DNA of 64,000 nt from Blasia pusilla (lineage: Eukaryota; Marchantiophyta; Marchantiopsida; Blasiales), in NCBI GenBank assembly GCA_050084515.1, contig CM114271.1, positions 22,134,001 to 22,198,000 on the forward strand, written 5' to 3'. A program made the position numbers and the translations under genes. Shown one piece after another: positions 33,954-44,239 of the stretch. Every line of letters starts with the position of its first letter. Within the stretch, counting starts at the first letter, position 1. The notes beneath the pieces are model-generated. The model was not told where the DNA came from, ran no database searches, and saw nothing but the letters and a program-made list of their open reading frames with translations.

Positions 33954-34054
33954 GTCGTGCGAATCCACATCATCATACAACATACATCGACATATCATAC
34001 TCACATACATACATAACATAGAGGCGAGTATCCACAAACACAAGTGTACCACAA
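33954..34054 (-). repeat. Split repeat B1 of element 4
   Basis: TTGTGGTACACTTG to CGCACGAC on minus, 101 bp, near-identical to B2. The junction with A2 reads GACA-AT-TGTC, a 10-bp palindrome joining an element-end sequence to an element-start sequence. Confidence 0.85.
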
Positions 34055-34066
34055 CTCGCCCCCTAA
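34055..34066 (-). promoter_or_regulatory. Polypurine tract of element 4
   Basis: ATTAGGGGGCGA on minus, directly before B1, so U3 should begin with B1 and not with A2. Confidence 0.6.
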
Positions 34067-34193
34067 TCGGCGGTTAGGTCCCTCTAACTCCGGTAGCCCT
34101 ATACATCTACTACATGCTATACACCTTCTTGGGTGCCGAATCGAAGGCCGGGTGCTAGGTTGCCCCATCATTAGTCGCACATCGTAATCCATA

Positions 34194-34643
34194 TCATGCA
34201 AAGATCAAGTCATCTACCTCTCCTAAGTACATCGAGAACAAACCCACCTTCCAGAGGAACAACATCCATACGTGAGTCAAACACATCATGTGCCAACCCC
34301 TAGAACACCGATCACACACCAACATACGGGCTGCGTTACCAGCAGACCCACACAACATGCACCTCAAGCTAGCATGTATCATGGCTAAGCTTGGGTCAAC
34401 AGTACCATCCACATTTGGAAGATGACATGGCGCACAATTACGCACATGGTCCTTCCAAACAACTCCATCACGACCCTCCAACATGAGAACTCCAGAAGCT
34501 AACACCTCGCGCACTCGTAAAATAGTGCGGCATGCCGTCACATCCAACGTTGTCGGTGCAACTGCTGCAAATAGACATAGTCCCCACATGGAACCTCTGA
34601 ATCGATGGTCGATAACCTCCACCCGAATGGTTGCATACCGCAA
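34194..34643 (-). pseudogene. Integrase C-terminal tail with PHD-type finger (element 4)
   Basis: Open piece of 149 codons. The integrase tail reads ILRVREVLASGVLMLEGRDGVVWKDHVRNCAPCHLPN. It is followed by CMLCGSAGNAARMLVCDRCSRGWHMMCL at 34278-34361. The first six metal ligands of a C4HC3 PHD finger are all present here (C-x2-C, C-x2-C, H-x2-C). The last Cys pair is lost beyond a deletion or shift that follows. Together with element 1, which keeps WMCPRC, the copies define a full PHD pattern at the polyprotein C-terminus. Confidence 0.78.
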
Positions 34644-35990
34644 CGTATCCTGTGTTGAGCAATGGCAAGATTCTCAAAGGTCGTTGGCATAACTCTCCGA
34701 AAGAGCTCCGTCCGCTAAGAACACACCCTCATCCACATCTCGGGTCATCAAGGTTCACCACCTCACTAGACTCCCACAATTGTTCTTTGGCAAGTTTGGA
34801 TCTCGGCCGTATAACAGAAAATAAGGTGAGAAGGAAGCCAAGGATGCTTGGCGATCGAACCTATACCCCATGGCTAACCATGGCAACTCGAATATCCAGT
34901 CTCAAGATGCCCCTTCAGAGGCCATACTTGCGCAATGCCCTCTTCACCGTCTGAACCACACACTCGGCCAAACCATCGCCTCTGGATGATCTCGAGGCGT
35001 GGTCCGATGATCAATCAACGCCTTGTCACACAAGACCTGAAACTCACCTTGAAACTCTGACCTGGTCGGTCAAGCACTTCATTTGGTGCACCAAAATGAC
35101 TAAGCACTCTATCCGAAACGCATCGCCGTTCCTCACTTTCCTTGTCCGTAATGCCACCAACTCAATCCACTTGGAGAAGTGTTCCACCATCACCAACACA
35201 TATCGATGATGTAAATACCAGTCCATGATATGATCCTCCATAAAGTCCACACTCCAACGGTAACCCAACCCCATAATAGGCAAGGGGTGTAATTGTGGTG
35301 TAGGGGCATTAAATGATGCCCTCACCCGGTCATAAACCATACAACGTGACACCAAGCTGCTGCACCTGAGTATGCATGCCACGCCACCAATCTTGGCCAA
35401 GGAGTACGCTATACGACGCTTTACCCCAAAATGTCCCAACTCCTCATGGGCATGTCGCACAATGCGCTCTCTCGAGCCAAATGTGGCACTACTCGTACTC
35501 TACCATCCTCCCACACGCGGAGAATATGTGTTCCCTCAATCGATACCTCTTAGCACGTTGAAGAACACGGTCTCGCTCCTTGGCACTCACTATGCCCGGA
35601 ACCCTCTTGGTCCGTAGGAACTCCAACACCAACACATCATCATGAATATCACGCTGATCCGTACACCATCTCCAACCTTAGGATCGAAGGTGGCCATCTA
35701 TCCTCGACTAGAGTAAGATATCATGTGGTCCTCCATACTAGAGTCCACACCGACCAACATAAAAGGCGGATGCATGCCAACCTGGCACCATTTCCTCATC
35801 AACCTCGCCATGCCATCTAGCCCGTTGTATCCTCTTGGCTAGTACATGGGTTCCTACTCAACCCATCAAAGCATCAAGGTTGGCAACTCAGGTCTATGTA
35901 CCACCGGAAGTCATACTCTGTAAGATAAGAGCCCACCTGCAAGCTTCCCCTCGTCAAAGCTTGTCCGACTCGATCAACCACTTGAGCACT
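34644..35990 (-). pseudogene. Gypsy element 4 integrase core and RNase H remnant (broken)
   Basis: Integrase zinc-binding part RHAHEELGHFGVKRR with a damaged second Cys pair (CSSLVSRCMVYDRV) and core VLVMVEHFSKWIELVAL lie in 35044-35460. The catalytic-glutamate and LLYG part at 34650-35040 is split by stops and shifts. 35460-35990 holds linker and scraps of RNase H. Most of RNase H has been deleted: the RT thumb (VQQAKVEAIA) runs directly into RCYLFG near 36060. Confidence 0.7.
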
Positions 35991-36718
35991 CTCCCTCATA
36001 TGTGGTGATCGATAGAAAGGACAAACTCCATGTGGGTGCCAAACAAGTAACACCTAAGTGCAATAGCCTCCACCTTTGCTTGCTGAACTCCCAAACCACT
36101 TGGATAGATCACATGACCCAAGTACTCAACATCCTCATGGAAGAACTTACACATCAGTACTCGGATAAACACTCCCAAACCATGGAAGAACTTTCAACTT
36201 TCATGGGATCAAAACCATGAGCTTTCAACCGCTCAAAACCATCTGCAAATGTATCGATGCTCCTCCACCGTGTTCTTGAACACCAAGATATCATCAATGT
36301 AACACCGAACAAAATCCAACCCCGCTAGGATCCTGTCCATCACTCTTTGAAACTCGGCAGGGGCATTCTTCAACCCAAAGGGTAAGAATTTCCACTGGTA
36401 AAAACAATCCTTGCCATGAGAGTTGACACCCAAAAATGTTGTCTTGGCCTTGTCACTCTCCCAAATCGGCAATTGATGGTATCCTGCCCGAAGATCCAAA
36501 GTACTGAAAATCTTTGCCTGTCCCACCACATCAAAGATCTCCTCAGGTGTAGGCATGGCATACCTATCGACCTTGGTTTGCCGATTAATAGGACGGTAAT
36601 CTCCACACATCCGCCTATCCATGTAATTGCCATGCATATCCTTTTTAGCAGGCATGATAGTGGCTGATGCATACTCTCCATGCGACAACTCCACTAATCC
36701 AGCCTCCAAAAGGTCCAA
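35991..36718 (-). pseudogene. Gypsy element 4 reverse transcriptase (mostly open)
   Basis: An open stretch of 161 codons (36233-36718) gives ATIMPAKKDMHGN, MCGDYRPINRQTKVDRYAMP, FSTLDLRAGYHQLPI, FYQWKFLPFGLKNAPAEFQRVMDR and the catalytic RCYIDDILVF. A shift near 36235 leads to KFFHEDVEYLGHVIYPSGLGVQQ, and a deletion removes the thumb and RNase H. The motifs are Ty3/gypsy type. Confidence 0.88.
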
Positions 36719-36727
36719 CGTCCTACT

Positions 36728-38010
36728 CTAAGGATGCAAAATACTACTCTCCTCGCCCCCAGCCGATGCCTCTACCGTCCCGGTAGCCATCGAGCTCATT
36801 ACAAGGGGTGGAAGACCCACAGACATAGTCCGAAGTCGACGCTGCTCGGCCATACCAAGACTCAAAATCCAAGTCAAACAATTCAGGTCCATGGCCTGAC
36901 CCAACACATGACGTCGTGAAGCCTCAGAAATAGAAGCAACCATTGTCACACCAGTAGCAAATCCCATCGCACGCTCTCTCTCATCAACATTAGGCTCCAC
37001 CAACTGTCGCACATGAGAATCCCATACAAGCCCCGGACCACCTTCCCTGTAGGCATATGACGAGGGAAAACTCACAAATGTGGGTAGTGCATCCTAGGCT
37101 GGCCCACACGGTTCACCACTGCCATGGGTGACCGATCAATAACCCTCACCACTTGAGAAAGTCGCCCAAGATATCAAGATACTATCCATTGTAAGGCGAG
37201 GATCATTTGCCTTTGCATCATATGCTCGATGTAGAACCTCCTAGGCAACAAGTTTGTCCACCACAAGCGTGGGCGATGTGCCGTGAGCCAACTCGTTGCA
37301 TCCAACAACACCGCTGGTCCAATCCAAGACCGCACCTCATGAACACTCGCCATCATCCGGTCCGAGTACCCAACAATGGAACATTCTCGGAATGTAAGCT
37401 AGAGCACGTGCTCGATGAACTGAAGATGTCGTAACACCCGTAACATCTCCCAAAACAATCGAGACCTAGGGTCATGTAATCCCTCACCACGACCAAAGAC
37501 GTGTATGACCCCACGATATGGCCATCCAAAGCAATCACCAAATCCAGAGGACCAACCCTCTCAAGGTCCTGCGCCCCCAACAATGCAATGTGTGATGGTA
37601 AAACGCTTTGGTACCCTGAATAGCTGATGGCGACAACAACTCAAGATATCTCGCATCAATCGACCAATATGTCGGGATGAGACTCTGGGCCGTCTCATCT
37701 CGCTCCACATACACGTATCTCCTCAAGACAGAATACCGGCTGCAACATCTGACCAAACCAAGTGCTAATCCCACCAAAGAGATCTAACACACAAATGCCC
37801 TCCAGCAGATCTTTGCCATACAATGGGTGTAGTATCCAAAGGGGATAACCTAATGGACCAGAAGTAAGAGTCCGCGTGGGGCCTCCTCTTCCTCGTGAGG
37901 TATAACATGACCTCACACCAAGCCTCTGCACTAGGCGTCGCCTCTTGCCGTAGTGCACCGCCTAAACTCCAAAGTGGCACATCCAACGATGAGGATGCCC
38001 TTTGCTGCAA
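36728..38010 (-). pseudogene. DNA cytosine-5 methyltransferase domain in gypsy pol (element 4)
   Basis: Third copy of the C5-methyltransferase. Pieces on minus: ICVLDLFGGIS (motif I) near 37780-37800; LDLVIALDGHIVGS near 37500-37540, where motif IV PCQ has been destroyed; WIGPAVLLDATSWLTAHRPRLWWTNLLPR near 37240-37320; and an open C-terminal part 36728-37075 with SYAYREGGPGLVWD, ERERAMGFATGVT and RRHVLGQAMDLNCLTWILSLGMAEQ. The last segment matches the DNMT3-type ending (ERER-x-GFP ... LG-x-x-W/A ...) in layout. Frameshifts near 37350, 37580 and 37780 break it. It lies directly between protease and RT. Confidence 0.85.
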
Positions 38011-38064
38011 AAATAGGGACCTCCTCTACCTCCTCATGCACGGGAGAATCCATAAGCAGAAACA

Positions 38065-39009
38065 TTACCCTCCAAAAGTCTCTGGCCAAGTGACTACTCC
38101 ACTAAAACCAGCCACAGATGCTAACACTCTTGGGGAAGACCCTCCTGGTCGAGCCCCAGAAATAAATCTCACAGGAACTTGGCTCATACGTCTATCCTCG
38201 GATTTCCAACCAGGTCTATAAGATGCTGTCTCAGTCCAGTAATCCATCTGAAAACCCATCAGGTACAATACTGCTCCTCCAACTAGTACATCATACGACT
38301 CGGCTGATGTGACTACCGCAGATACTCCCAACCGGGAGCTATCAGTCGCATGATCTGGTCTCAACTGTACAGAAAACTTCTCCCGTGTCATGAATTGAGA
38401 CCTATCATTGGCTCCTCCAAGTGATGTTTGAATCTGGAATGGGCAAGGCTCAAGCTCTGACCTCCGAATACCCAAACCAATACATGCCGCCTTTCCCAAC
38501 ATCAAAGGTTGGGCACCAGAGTCTAACAAGACTCTATCTGGTCTATACACCTGTCCTATAGGACTCACCAATCGGAAGATCCCACTCCGGTTGTCCAACA
38601 TACATACACCAAGTGTAAGCCTCTCACGATCAATGGCTGGCCGGGCTGGTAATGCATCCATCTTCGTCGCTGTTGCCTGCCAAGTAGCACTAGTACTCAA
38701 TGCTACACTTGACATAGAGGGTCGCTCCACCGCAACATCCTCATCCACCTCAACACGTGTAGCAATAACACCCCCACGTTCACACAACGTGGCTGCTAGC
38801 TGAAATACAGGAGCTAAGTCAACTCCTAAAGCCATCAGCTCCGTGGCCGAAAATAATGGGGATCCCAACACTGAAGTTGCTATCCGCAATACTGCACTGG
38901 ATGCTGCATCTGTGTCTACTACACGCAATGTAGATGCCTCAGTCCCCACTGTCGGCTCAATAGGCTGCATAGGAACCATGGATGGAGTCCTAAGCACCTC
39001 AGACAACAA
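38065..39009 (-). pseudogene. Gypsy element 4 protease region (open)
   Basis: Open piece of 314 codons. The active site is LLDSGAQPLMLGKAACIGLG near 38480-38540 (Asp-Ser-Gly-Ala). The flap/second motif ESYDVLVGGAVLYLMGF lies near 38240-38310. The N-terminal part (residues 1-130) is a linker from Gag with ERGGVIATRVEVDEDVAVERP. It would cleave the polyprotein. It reads on toward the methyltransferase, suggesting protease and methyltransferase belong to one polyprotein. Confidence 0.8.
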
Positions 39010-39043
39010 GAATGACTAGGGAAGCCTAGCCTGCCTCCCAACC

Positions 39044-40666
39044 TCACCCCTCTGTGGGTCCAACTCCACAGTAGCACCATGTGGCTCGACCGCTCGAGTG
39101 GCTCCTCTCGTAATGGTGATGCCTCAACTTTGTCTTTGCTTTTCGCCATATAAGAGAGATCATCCCCTCCATAAGAGGTGGAAGCCCCTGCTCCCGAACT
39201 GATCTATCTTTGGATACCGACCATAGTAGCCAACTCGCTCCAATCTGCTCAATCCTGGCAGCCATAGTTGACTCTGTCGTAGTGGTAGGGGTAGCCACCG
39301 TAGGCTCTCCAACCACTGGTCCACCTCTACCACCCCTACCACCTCTACCACCTCGGCCTCTCGGAGCTACTCCACCACGGCCACGGCCTGATCTCAACTC
39401 TGGATGAAGATCAAAGCAACGCTCTCGAGGATGACCGGGTCTCCCGCAATGATCACACTGAGTTGGGGCCGACTGAGGCCCATCCTCCAAAGTCCGTCTC
39501 CCATCCTCTTGGCGACAAAACTTCCTAACATGATCACCTCCGCATGTTTAACATGACTGTCCTTGCTGCGGGGCAGCAAATGAAGGCAATGGTCTCTGCG
39601 CAAGTGTCCCTCTAGGACTTGACTGAGGTCGTATGTACCCCCCACGACTCCCACTACTACTACCACCACCACTACTACGAGACTGTGAGGTGGGCGGCTG
39701 AACACAAGAAGTAGTAGTTGTATCCCTACTGAAAGCGGATGTCACCACTCTCTCCTTCACCATGTTAAGCTCAATCTTCTCAGATAGAGCAAACACATGG
39801 GTCAATGTGGGTGAATCATCACTCATAAGAGTAGCATCACGTACCCTACGACGCAAATCTCTATCCAAGATCCCATACCAAAACTGGACTGCCTGATCCT
39901 CAATCACTCCCTGGGTAACTTAAATCAAGCGTCGCATACGAGTGTATGCCTCACGAAGACTCTCACCAGTCTTTTGCTCAAAGTCCTGAAGATTCCTCAA
40001 CTTCTCCGTCTTCACTCCCTGATAGTTCTTCTTCAACCTCTTGAAGAACTCTGCAACCGGGCTGAACGATGGTGGGGCACTAGTACCTCCACTAGTACCC
40101 CCACTAGTACCTCCACTGGTATCCCCACTCCAGCTCGTACTCGTACCACTCAACGTCGGGCTGGCTGGCATAGTAGGAGCACTACTACCAATACCACCAT
40201 GGGTGATAGACACATAGCCTGGACACCAATATTGTCTCCACGCCTCAATCTCAGCAACATGGTCTTTCCTAAACTCATGGTAATCATCCATGGGTGGTCC
40301 TTCAAGTCTTTGAAACAACCCCTTCAAGCCAAGAAGGGTGTAAACAACGTGGCGTTCATAACATCGCATATCACACCACGTATCAAACTCCTGCATAAAG
40401 TCCTCCAACTCAATGGTGCCCACTGCACCCGAGTATCGTCGTGGGCCCTTCATGGCCCCATATCCACCGTCCATGTCCCAAATCAATGGAGCTGCAACAC
40501 TCGATAACAACGTAGAAGACTCGGTGTTTGGAACACCCTCGTCCTCCTCTTCATCAACTGTCGAAAGTGGAAAAGGTAGCCGATACCTAAATCCACTCCG
40601 TGTGAAACCACCACTGTCCGCACCACGGTCCCCAACCAGACCACCCGACAGCTCCGTGATGACCAA
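39044..40666 (-). pseudogene. Gypsy element 4 gag (two stops)
   Basis: N-terminal open piece 39920-40666: basic/acidic start, GGYGAMKGPRRYSGAVGTIELEDF, MDDYHEFRKDHVAEIEAWRQYW, a GTSGGTSGGTSGG low-complexity linker, and VKTEKLRNLQDFEQKTGESLREAY. After a TAA it continues at 39548-39907 (ERVVTSAF, SRSSGGGSSSGSRGG). After another stop the nucleocapsid has two CCHC knuckles, a C-x2-C...C type reading TCGGDHVRKFC and CDHCGRPGHPRERC (39420-39545). An RGGRGGRGGRGG run follows. Order and motifs match Gag of elements 1 and 2. Confidence 0.8.
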
Positions 40667-40699
40667 CGCCGATGCCGCACCACCACTAAGTAACCAAGT

Positions 40700-41931
40700 G
40701 ACGTCGATGTCGCTATACTATTCTAGCTCTACTAGCTATGGGTGTAGGCAACCTAACTTTTCATCACCACAAGAAGTCTCCCACGGTCTACTCGTCATCC
40801 CTCCAGCCTCACTACCGGTAGCACACAGGAGTAACACTACTCTGGAAATCAGCGTCAACCCTAACAATGGGCGCACAAGCAAGAAGCACCGATGGAGGGG
40901 ATCCAAACACAGGAAGTCCAACGACAACCCTCCAATCGCAAATGGAAATCAAGGTAACATAATCCACCAAACGTGGTGCCCCCTGAATCCACAAAACCCA
41001 CCACACAATTCTAACGCAATAGCTACTCCACCGCGGGTCGATAACGTGCTAGTCGAACTCGCAGTACCTGAAAATATCACCTGCATGGAGAGGCTACACC
41101 GTACTATGCGCTAGAGGTACATCAACCAAAAACCTGAGATGCATAAAGCGCCTAACACATCTCCGAACAACACCAAATGAGCTACAACAGTGTGTACACT
41201 GGCATAGTTAAGAACTCAGCAGTTAAGCGTCCTCCAGGCATAATAGCCCAAAGATGGGTGACCAGTTATGCAACACTCAAATCCCAAATCCTGCAAAAAT
41301 TGCCCCACGCCCAAGCAAGCAAGCTTGCTTGCTTGCTCCTTGCTCCTTACTCCGCCTCTCACGCCCACTCGCCCCGAGCTACCACGAGTTGAATCAAATC
41401 TGTTTCGACCAGAATTCAATTGACCACCATAGCTATCTCTCCACAAAAAATCAGCTACAACCGAGCTCTGTACTCCGAGCTAAACATCAGACAAACTTGT
41501 TGTCCATACACCTCCAGAATCGCAAATCCGACAACGCTTCCGCCAAGTTCCATGCAAGCACAAATCCGCAACGCTCCACACACTCGAGTAGATAGCTTCA
41601 CATGAGATCACAATACAATTAGCAACAGGAACCTCTCACCCGATCTGGATGAACTTCAACAGAGTTTCCGCACTCCAAGCTCTCCACATCAGAAAACCGT
41701 CGAACACTAACTAGAATCTTCAATCCTTGATAATTTCCAACTCCCTTGACGAAATCCGGCGATCTAAAGCGCGTTGGAAAGCTCTCAGCATGGCGCTTCT
41801 TTCCCAACCAACACCGCATCAGATTCACACCTCCAAAATAGGCCACAAGCCACAAACATCCACGGCTGAGTACACAATCAGCCCTAACCAGATCCTACTG
41901 ATCTACAATCGAAGCTACCATCGATCTACTG
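40700..41931 (-). other. Leader of gypsy element 4
   Basis: No coding signal. It lies between the primer site and gag. Long ORFs on the plus strand at 39974-41114 are antisense shadows of gag and leader. Confidence 0.6.
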
Positions 41932-41944
41932 CAGTTCTTTGAGT
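41932..41944 (-). other. Candidate Tf1-like self-primer site of element 4
   Basis: On minus ACTCAAAGAACTG begins at the last base of A1 (which ends ...ATTTCA). It is the exact reverse complement, over 13 bases, of CAGTTCTTTGAGT at 42106-42118 (minus), which starts 29 bp after the TATA box, where the RNA 5' end is expected. No tRNA-type primer site follows A1. Confidence 0.65.
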
Positions 41945-42311
41945 GAAATCCCTGAAAGACCTACTGTCATAAAACACGTATACAATCACATACAATCAAG
42001 CCAAACCCACTCCACGATGGGAGAATCTAGGTCGAAGCTTGCGGGAAACACCATAGCCAAGAGCTCTACTCACTACCAAGGTTAACTCCCAACGCAACAG
42101 GCTCAACTCAAAGAACTGACTGTTCTTTGAGTGCACTCCACTTTATATCCTCCAACCTAAGAACGGGCCCTACTGGGAAAGTCACCCCCAACTGAGTAAC
42201 CCCCAACCCTATGTATGGAACCGCATCTCTATCAAGCCACTATAGTCCTACATAAGGAATGGCCTCTACTAGCACACTATACTCTACGACATAATCCGTA
42301 TGGTCATGACA
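41944..42311 (-). repeat. 5' repeat A1 of element 4 (no B part)
   Basis: TGTCATGACC to GGATTTCA on minus, 368 bp, matching A2 (367 bp). The B segment that follows A in the 3' unit and in the solo LTR is absent here. It contains a perfect 10-bp stem CTCAAAGAAC...GTTCTTTGAG just after the TATA box. Confidence 0.88.
42141..42150 (-). promoter_or_regulatory. TATA box in A1 of element 4
   Basis: GGATATAAAG on minus. Equivalents stand in A2 and in the solo LTR (GGATATAAGG near 14238). It places the RNA start inside A. Confidence 0.55.
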
Positions 42312-44150
42312 TATCCACGATTGTATTCTTGGTTGACAAAATGGATGTACCCCTCAAGAAATCAATGTCACTCCACTTATTAACATCGTGTCCATAAACA
42401 ACGTCAATGAGATCATTCATCCTTGTCATTTTTACAATTATCGCATCCGGAACTTCTATAAAATCCTCTCCAAGGTCCAAATGTAATGGCACTCAACCCT
42501 CTCCTATCTCTAATAACCACGTTGCAAACGCTTCTTGCTCTTCTCGTGCATATCCTACGAAAAATATAAGATCAAGAAATGAGTACATATTAAAAATTTT
42601 AAAAAAACACATGAAATGAAAAAGGAAAAATATTAGGTTAATTCTTAAATACCTTGTAAAGTATTAACTCTCATGTTGCTAGTGAGTTTCAATACTCTCA
42701 CGTCAGACCAAATAAGAGATCTCCTCAATGTTGCACGCACAATTGTAGCACGATATCCACGACGAACAACTGGAGGAAGTTGTCAAAAGTCACCACCGAA
42801 TAAAATGATCTTCCCCCCAAAAGGCAAGTCTCGTAATCGACTATCCATCAAACCCATGATATCTTGGAAAGTACGATTAACGACCTCGAATGCATGACGA
42901 TGGGTCATAGGAGCTTCATCCCACACGATCAACTTCACCTTTTGTATAAGGCGGGCCATATGACTATTGATCGATAGGCTAGAAAATAGATAACAAAATA
43001 ATATGTGAGGAACATTTATGAAGGATAAATCTAAGAATATATCAATAATATGCATGCCATAATTATAAAGTAAAAGGAACCAAAATCTTAAATCTAGACG
43101 TACTTGCAAGTGGAGCTTTCATGTACTTGAATAGGAATCTTGAATCGAGAATGAGCAGTACGACCTCCATCCAATAATAAAGCGGAAATTCCTGAAGATG
43201 CAAGTGCAAGAGCTATATGACCCTCGCTTCGTACCATTGCAAGAAGAAGGTTGTACAAAAAGGTTTTTCCCGTTCCGCGAGGACCATCGATAAAGAAATT
43301 TTTTTCCTAAAAATCCATATTTTTAGTGACAAAAATGCACTTTAAAAAGAAAAAAACTTAAAGAGATTTAAAGAGTAAAAAAGTCATCTTAAAATTTACT
43401 ATGCATAATATCCACTTACAGAAGGTGGCGCATCTTGTAAGACATCGCGAAAAGCATTACAAATAACTTCCCAAACAGCTCGTTGTCCATCATTTAAAGA
43501 TATCTCTCTTGCTCTCACACGTTCACAAAGCATATCATGATCGTAGCAGAGCTCTTCCTCTTCTAGACGCGAAATAGATAAATTACGAGTTTGGAAATCT
43601 GGTTGAGGCATGTCGAGGATGTCCGCCATACTCTTATCATGATCTTGAAGATGGTAATGGATCTCCAATAACGCAAGATTAATAATATGAACAACCAATG
43701 GAAGGGTCGGAATACCAATTCTCTATTACAAGGAACAAATATAGAAGTTAAAACATAAATAAAATACATTAAAAAACTCGTAAGAGAAAAATGAACTTAA
43801 CAAAAGGCATGCATATTACCTCACGCTTTTGATGTAGAAGATCTTCAGTTAATGGAACCAAAAAATGTTCCCACACTATAGCCGGAAGAGAAGGTATATT
43901 ATATAGAAGACTGATGGCAAAGAGTAGACATAATGAATAGCCAGTGCGAATGACAACCGCCTCTTCAAAGCAAGAAAAGATCTCTCTATCGTCCTCCAAA
44001 AGTCCCATTTGAATAGCAGTCTCTTTGAAGGTAGGATAAACTACACCATCGATAGTTCTCAAATCTTGATATGATTGAGCTCCTCTCACATGATGGAGAA
44101 GTAATCGTAACCAATGATCCTCCCCTTCAGCTAGGATTAGCCAAAAAAGA
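42312..44150 (-). pseudogene. Helitron 1 helicase, N-terminal and central exons
   Basis: Pif1-like helicase spread over short exons. Reading on minus: PTFKETAIQMGLLEDDREIFSCFEEA near 43990-44050; SLNDGQRAVWEVICNAF near 43440-43500; Walker A GPRGTGKT at 43262-43285; ALASSGISALLLDGGRTAHSRFKIPI to 43130, then a GTACGT donor; Walker B region KLIVWDEAPMTHRHAFEVVNRTFQDIM near 42860-42950; and FGGDF-stop-QLPPVV near 42780-42800. The stop is a TGA where other family members have Arg (CGA). The 42316-42500 piece continues into the part beyond gypsy element 4. AT-rich introns separate the exons. Confidence 0.88.
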
Positions 44151-44239
44151 AATATTAGGAAGAAAGCACAAATGTGTTTGTAACTTTAACTAAAATTTTG
44201 CCTTAATAATTGTAATCTAACAGAGAATAGAAATTTTAC

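Larger units (their letters stand above)
33478..42311 (-). mobile_element. Gypsy element 4, methyltransferase-bearing, complete ends
   Basis: 8834-bp minus-strand Ty3/gypsy element flanked by the 4-bp duplication TATC (33474-33477 and 42312-42315). It interrupts the Helitron helicase exon, whose frame is exactly continuous without it. Order on minus: A1 (41944-42311), self-primer site, leader, gag, protease, methyltransferase, RT, remnant RNase H, integrase, PHD finger, polypurine tract, B1 (33954-34054), A2 and B2 (33478-33950). It is the best-bounded copy of the family in the window. Confidence 0.92.

Noticed and set aside
39974-41114. Long plus-strand ORFs over gag and leader of element 4
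   Set aside because: They are antisense to a gag frame with zinc knuckles and protease continuity; composition is proline/threonine shadow sequence.
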